Shown here piece by piece: positions 60,373 to 64,000 of a stretch of DNA of 64,000 nt. Origin of the DNA: SOIL31 sp964636815. GTDB lineage: Bacteria; Babelota; Babeliae; Babelales; Vermiphilaceae. The notes beneath the pieces are model-generated. The model saw nothing but the letters and a program-made list of their open reading frames with translations, was not told the DNA's origin and ran no database searches. The position numbers and the translations under genes were made by a program. Numbering within the stretch: the first letter of the stretch is position 1; every line of letters starts with the position of its first letter. The stretch lies in assembly GCA_964636815.1 (NCBI GenBank), contig CAZWTF010000003.1:1-64000 (forward strand), read 5' to 3'.

Positions 60373-60374
60373 AT

Positions 60375-60806
60375 TTACTTCTCCTCATAGCATCGAATCC
60401 GGAATGCTTTAAGCGCTTCTTGTAGTGCGGGGTCACTGATTTTTGCAAGAGCGCGTTCATCTTCTTTGGTTAACACAACATCTTTTTTTCTTTTGAGAAC
60501 CGCAGGGGCTATGTTTATTTTTTTTTGTTTTTTTAAGCCGATGTGTTTAAAGCGTATCTCTTTGATATATGGTTGGTCTAGCTTTTCATTAATTGTTTTA
60601 ATAAGAAGGGGAGAAAGAAGATAGAGCTCTTGCATCCAACAAGAATGAAAGACGCCAAGGATGAGTGTGTTGTCGTAAATTTTTTCGATGCATACTTTAT
60701 TGCCAAGGTGGCCAATGATATCATTCCATTTATATAAAAGATCAGTTTTCCAATTTTTCTCTGGATTAATGACTGTATGTAAAATGTCTTTTAAGCAGAT
60801 TGCCAT
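60375..60806 (-). CDS. DciA-like (DUF721) replicative helicase loader
   Basis: The 143-residue protein matches the DUF721/DciA pattern: an N-terminal helix, WNDIIGHLGNKVCIEKIYDNTLILGV with the W-x-x-I-x-G motif, SCWMQELYLL, and LIKTINEKLDQPYIKEIRF, all in the usual order over the first 100 residues (quoted in short parts). DciA loads DnaB in bacteria that lack DnaC or DnaI. The C-terminal 40 residues are charged and helical. It heads the dciA-TPR-murG operon. No replication origin is visible near it. Confidence 0.85.
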   Translation of the reverse strand: MAICLKDILHTVINPEKNWKTDLLYKWNDIIGHLGNKVCIEKIYDNTLILGVFHSCWMQELYLLSPLLIKTINEKLDQPYIKEIRFKHIGLKKQKKINIAPAVLKRKKDVVLTKEDERALAKISDPALQEALKAFRIRCYEEK

Positions 60807-60865
60807 GGAGTTAGATCTTTCTTTTAATTCTAGGATATATTTTAAGATAAGTCCGCATAATTTTT

Positions 60866-60893
60866 TTGTCTATATTCTTGTGTTTTGTATACT
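60866..60893 (+). promoter_or_regulatory. Candidate promoter for the 60947 gene
   Basis: TTGTCT (60866-60871) and TATACT (60888-60893) are 16 bases apart, giving a fair sigma-70-type promoter about 50 bases before the ATG. Confidence 0.5.
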
Positions 60894-60946
60894 ATTATTG
60901 GTAAAAAAATGATCGTTAGTAAAAATATTTAATTAGGGATGGTGTA

Positions 60947-61246
60947 ATGAAAAAATATACGATTACTTATGTGTTGATGGTGATACCAGCCATGGCAATA
61001 GGAATGGATAAGCAAATATATAAACCATTATCAGAGATGGAGCAAGTTGAAAGATTGAACTGTGTAAGGCGGATATTTCTACAAAAACGTCAAAACTCTA
61101 AAACAATAAATACAGAACATAATTCACAAACTGATGATCCAATGAGTTTGAGTCGCAGTTCAAGCGGAAGTTTTCCAATTCCTATTCCAACTGTTAAAAA
61201 GCAACACAATTCTTGTTGGGTTTATTCATTATCAGATGAATCTTAA
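60947..61246 (+). CDS. Small exported protein, unknown function
   Basis: A 99-residue product with a signal peptide ending AIGMDK. The short mature part is basic and Ser/Gln/Asn-rich, with a Ser-rich stretch (SLSRSSSGSFPIPIP) and two Cys. It is probably unstructured for the most part. A ribosome-binding site (AGGGATGG) lies before the ATG. It ends at a strong bidirectional terminator. No homologue is recognised; a small secreted effector or a surface peptide are both possible. Confidence 0.68.
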   Translation: MKKYTITYVLMVIPAMAIGMDKQIYKPLSEMEQVERLNCVRRIFLQKRQNSKTINTEHNSQTDDPMSLSRSSSGSFPIPIPTVKKQHNSCWVYSLSDES

Positions 61247-61263
61247 TACTAAAAGAACAGGGT

Positions 61264-61309
61264 GCAGAGAAAAGAGTTATATCATACCTCTTTTCTCTGC
61301 CTTTTTTTA
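61264..61309. terminator. Bidirectional terminator
   Basis: GCAGAGAAAAGAG and CTCTTTTCTCTGC form a 13-bp perfect stem with an 11-base loop, between convergent genes, with a T run on the plus-strand side. Confidence 0.92.
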
Positions 61310-61310
61310 C

Positions 61311-63590
61311 TTACGACTTTTTTAATGTCTTTTGAGCTTCATCAGAAGCAATCTCAAAAGGTAAAAACTTATCAACTAAATTTTGTAGATCTGTAGATAA
61401 AGATTTATACATTGCATAATCAGGATCATTTTTATCAATAATCACTTTCACTCTATTCATATGCGCAATATACATGCGATATAAAAAGCGTGATTGAGCA
61501 AGCGTTATGCTGTTGTCGTAACTAATATCGAGCATCATTTTTAAGTCAGATATGTTCCACCAAGTGCACATGCGTTCTTTTGGTACAGTCGGTGGATGGG
61601 TTATAATAATATAATCGTTTTTGGGGCTGAATTTAATAGTGTCATATGGATAAACAGGTATAGTAAGTGATTTTTTGTCTTCATTAAATGTGAGTGTTAT
61701 ATATCGAGGTTCATATGCTAAAAGTAAATATTGAGAATCAGAACTTTCAACTGCGTATTCTAAATTATAGCCATTATTCGGTATGATGTTTACATTTTTT
61801 CTAAATTCAAATGGAGGCATTGAGTGATATTGCTTACATGTTATTGCTTTACGTTGAAGATCTGTAACTAATGTACTTATAGCATTGTTGTTGACAGGTA
61901 AAACTGAATGGTTGAAGATTTTGTTTATGCTTAATTCATATAATATTTTTTGGTTGGTGTCGCCATTCATATATGTGTGTAATAATTGTGGGCTATACAT
62001 GAACTTACGGACAGAGTGTTTAAAAAAGGTTGGCGTGGGGCTATCTATTTGCCATAAGGCTTGATTTTGGATGTCTAATTTTACGACAGGTTTTTGACTG
62101 GCTACATCCCAGATGATGGTGTTTTGTTGTTTGTCTGTGGAGATTATATGTTTGTTGTCAGGCGTAAAATGTGCTCGCATAACTGGATGTAAATGGGCTG
62201 ACCAAGGACCTTCATATGAAAGGCTGGTTATTTTTTTAAAACTTTTAGCATCCCATAAAATCAGATTGTTTGGATAGTTATCATCTGATCCTGAAATTAT
62301 ATAGTTTCCGTCAGGGCTGAATTGAACGGTATTAATATGAGCGGTGTGGCCTTGCAAAGGGGGTAAATCAACCCAATCTGTGTTGTCTTTATGTGATTTA
62401 ATATTAATTATGCCAGGATTGTTGATGCTGTTAAAAAGACAATACTCATCGTTTGGGCTGAACCTTATACTGTCGCTATGGTGTACGTCGAAAGCTTTTT
62501 TTGCAGAAATATAATCATATGCAATGTAATAGGATCGATTGGGCGTATACGCTATAACATAGATGTCGGTAGAGCTGAAGTTGAGATTGGTAATAGTATT
62601 AGCAACAGGCCGTTCTTTTTCTGCATTAAGATCTAATATTGAGCTTGCATTAATGTTGTATCGATCGCTTAATAAGATATATTGGCCATTAGGGCTTATT
62701 TTTATGAGAGGTGCACGATCAATAGGTTCAATGTTGTTTTCTGATGCAAATGATAGAATTCGATTTCCGAGACATTTTAAAAAATAATCAACAATTGGAA
62801 TAAGAATAGTAAATTCAATTCTTGTTTGCGTTTCTTGTGGTAGTATTGCAGATGCTAGTGCAGCAGATAAAGCATTTGCTTCAAGATAGGCTGCAGTGTT
62901 GATTAATGTTCTAGAATCATTTTGTTTTTTTTCATCTGTTGATAAAAACTGCAGATGAGCTAACATATGCTCTTTCTCTGGTTTTTTTGAAACATTGAGG
63001 GCATCTTTTATAAGATTTAGGGCTTTGCTTGAAGTATTAATGGTTCTCTCTGTGATGAATGTTTCAAGGTAAGCTTTGGCGTTGATCAGTGTTGTATAGT
63101 CCGTTTGATCTTTTTGTGTTAATAAAAATTGAATATGCGCTAATACATCTTCTGGTTTTTGTGAATTTTTTAGTAAGTCTTTTATAAAGTTAAGTGTCTT
63201 GCGAGTATCGATACCTGCTGTATTAATCTCTAGAGTAATGTTTCGATTAAGAGTTTCGTTGTTATGGAGATTTTTCATTAACTTTGATGCATCAATCGGG
63301 TTTTGTTTGCTATTTGTTCCTTTTTGATTGAGCAACATCATTTGTAATACTTTTACTTGATCAATTTGCCACTCTGGCATAGCAATGAGTTTTTTATCAG
63401 ATGTTTTTATCCATATGTTTTTCATTTTTTGAACGCGAGGAGAATTATCTTTTGTAGCAGAAGATATTGCCTTAGAATGCTTGAACTCTTCTTTGGCTCT
63501 TTTCATTCCATATGTTGATCCAGTGATGGTACATACCATTACAGCGTAGAAAAAATGCTTGTAAAAGCGGTTATTTGTTATGTTCTTCAT
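61311..63590 (-). CDS. Exported WD40-repeat protein
   Basis: A 759-residue product with a leader ending STYGMKR. The first third (about 60-250) is helical and has three similar units around N-F-I-K-D-L-L, N-L-I-K-D-A-L and A-H-(I/L)-Q-F-L, suggesting internal repeats. From about 270 to 690 it holds WD40-like blades, best at GHTAHINTVQFSPDGNYIISGS and the following LILWDAKS (quoted in part). The C-terminus has the F-box-like segment LSTDLQNLVDKFL. WD40 is mostly eukaryotic; export suggests a host-facing scaffold. Confidence 0.85.
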   Translation of the reverse strand: MKNITNNRFYKHFFYAVMVCTITGSTYGMKRAKEEFKHSKAISSATKDNSPRVQKMKNIWIKTSDKKLIAMPEWQIDQVKVLQMMLLNQKGTNSKQNPIDASKLMKNLHNNETLNRNITLEINTAGIDTRKTLNFIKDLLKNSQKPEDVLAHIQFLLTQKDQTDYTTLINAKAYLETFITERTINTSSKALNLIKDALNVSKKPEKEHMLAHLQFLSTDEKKQNDSRTLINTAAYLEANALSAALASAILPQETQTRIEFTILIPIVDYFLKCLGNRILSFASENNIEPIDRAPLIKISPNGQYILLSDRYNINASSILDLNAEKERPVANTITNLNFSSTDIYVIAYTPNRSYYIAYDYISAKKAFDVHHSDSIRFSPNDEYCLFNSINNPGIINIKSHKDNTDWVDLPPLQGHTAHINTVQFSPDGNYIISGSDDNYPNNLILWDAKSFKKITSLSYEGPWSAHLHPVMRAHFTPDNKHIISTDKQQNTIIWDVASQKPVVKLDIQNQALWQIDSPTPTFFKHSVRKFMYSPQLLHTYMNGDTNQKILYELSINKIFNHSVLPVNNNAISTLVTDLQRKAITCKQYHSMPPFEFRKNVNIIPNNGYNLEYAVESSDSQYLLLAYEPRYITLTFNEDKKSLTIPVYPYDTIKFSPKNDYIIITHPPTVPKERMCTWWNISDLKMMLDISYDNSITLAQSRFLYRMYIAHMNRVKVIIDKNDPDYAMYKSLSTDLQNLVDKFLPFEIASDEAQKTLKKS

Positions 63591-63682
63591 AACACCCCTA
63601 TATTTTTATATTGCACAATAAATATTTAATTCTTATATTAAAATAATTTCAGACGTAAAATAAACAAAAAGATGAGTTTTGA

Positions 63683-64000
63683 TTAAAGAAGGGTAAAAAC
63701 GTCTTTTGTTTGCAGATATACATTGCGCCAAAAGATTGTTGTACTACCAGGCATTGGTGGGCGTAATTGTGCTCGTTGCAGTTTTATAATGAGAGAAAAG
63801 ATGTGAGGACTGTTTTCTGTATTTTTTTGGTACACAGTTAACCAATAACATATAATTTGATCAAGTAACTCTATACTTTCCCGTTCATTAATGTTTGCTG
63901 TATCGATAATTTTGGCAAATTCACTGTTGGTTGGTTGTTTTGTGGTAAAGGTTTCAAACAGCGGATGAGTGTTGATAGATGTTGTTAGTGCTTCTAATGT
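63683..64000 (-). CDS. 3' part of a gene cut by the window end
   Basis: An uninterrupted minus-strand frame of 105 codons enters from the right edge and stops at 63683-63685. Its start is outside the window. The visible part is helical and polar, with a short Pro-rich patch (LRPPMPGST) and the end YLQTKDVFTLL. No signal or family can be judged from this piece. Amino-acid use and lack of stops over 318 bases in an AT-rich genome support it as a real gene. The 92 bases between it and the WD40 gene show nothing further. Confidence 0.65.
   Translation of the reverse strand, partial: TLEALTTSINTHPLFETFTTKQPTNSEFAKIIDTANINERESIELLDQIICYWLTVYQKNTENSPHIFSLIIKLQRAQLRPPMPGSTTIFWRNVYLQTKDVFTLL

Overview
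This is an AT-rich bacterial chromosome segment. It best fits a reduced-genome intracellular or protist-associated bacterium of the Dependentiae (TM6) type; this is inferred from gene content, since no rRNA marker is present. Pointers are: an unusually high share of short secreted proteins without recognisable function; many exported ankyrin, F-box-like, WD40 and TPR proteins; outer-membrane machinery (SurA/PrsA-type foldases, two beta-barrel-like proteins, a lipoprotein signal peptidase); and cell-wall genes scattered singly (mraY, murB, murG, glmU, uppS, PBP1A, mreB) instead of in one dcw cluster. I see no transposase, CRISPR array, rRNA or tRNA gene.

Layout. 1-3.6 kb: a dispersed structured repeat, a small exported protein, mnmG and another exported protein. 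3.8-6.2 kb: mraY and two tandem ankyrin proteins made by a duplication that also copied the end of mraY. 6.3-11.8 kb (minus): amino-acid permease, 2'-O rRNA methyltransferase, tgt, an ankyrin protein and a YhhQ-type transporter, which together suggest queuine salvage. 11.9-15.0 kb: two paralogous exported proteins, murB and trhO. 15.1-15.6 kb: a second copy of the repeat inside a 499-bp unit with terminal inverted repeats. 15.7-18.8 kb: three tandem exported macro-domain-like proteins. 18.9-23.3 kb: an odd aquaporin, pheT, lspA, comF. 23.4-32.3 kb: exported coiled-coil proteins, PrsA-like and SurA-like foldases around an NlpC/P60-like protein, an sbcD-like nuclease and glmU. 32.5-40.4 kb: barrel protein, mreB, rsmA, F-box/ankyrin proteins, an exported alpha/beta hydrolase. 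40.5-50.7 kb: LOG protein, palindromic repeat pair, membrane protein, uppS, two F-box/ankyrin proteins, ABC-F ATPase, HAD protein, PASTA protein and the RNase P RNA. 50.8-57.7 kb: barrel protein, PBP1A, exported methyltransferase and a Hint-domain toxin-like protein followed by three tandem putative immunity genes. 57.7-64 kb: murG, TPR protein, DciA, WD40 protein and a gene cut by the window end.

Two patterns cut across the window. First, about twenty exported accessory proteins have a predicted signal peptide that ends in a small residue followed directly by Met and usually an acidic or polar residue (G/S/A-M-E/Q). Envelope housekeeping proteins lack it, and the same leader type sits in front of the cytosolic enzyme UppS. 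Second, small palindromic repeats occur in intergenic DNA, in the RNase P RNA and inside coding sequence (mnmG, pheT, the last codons of murG).
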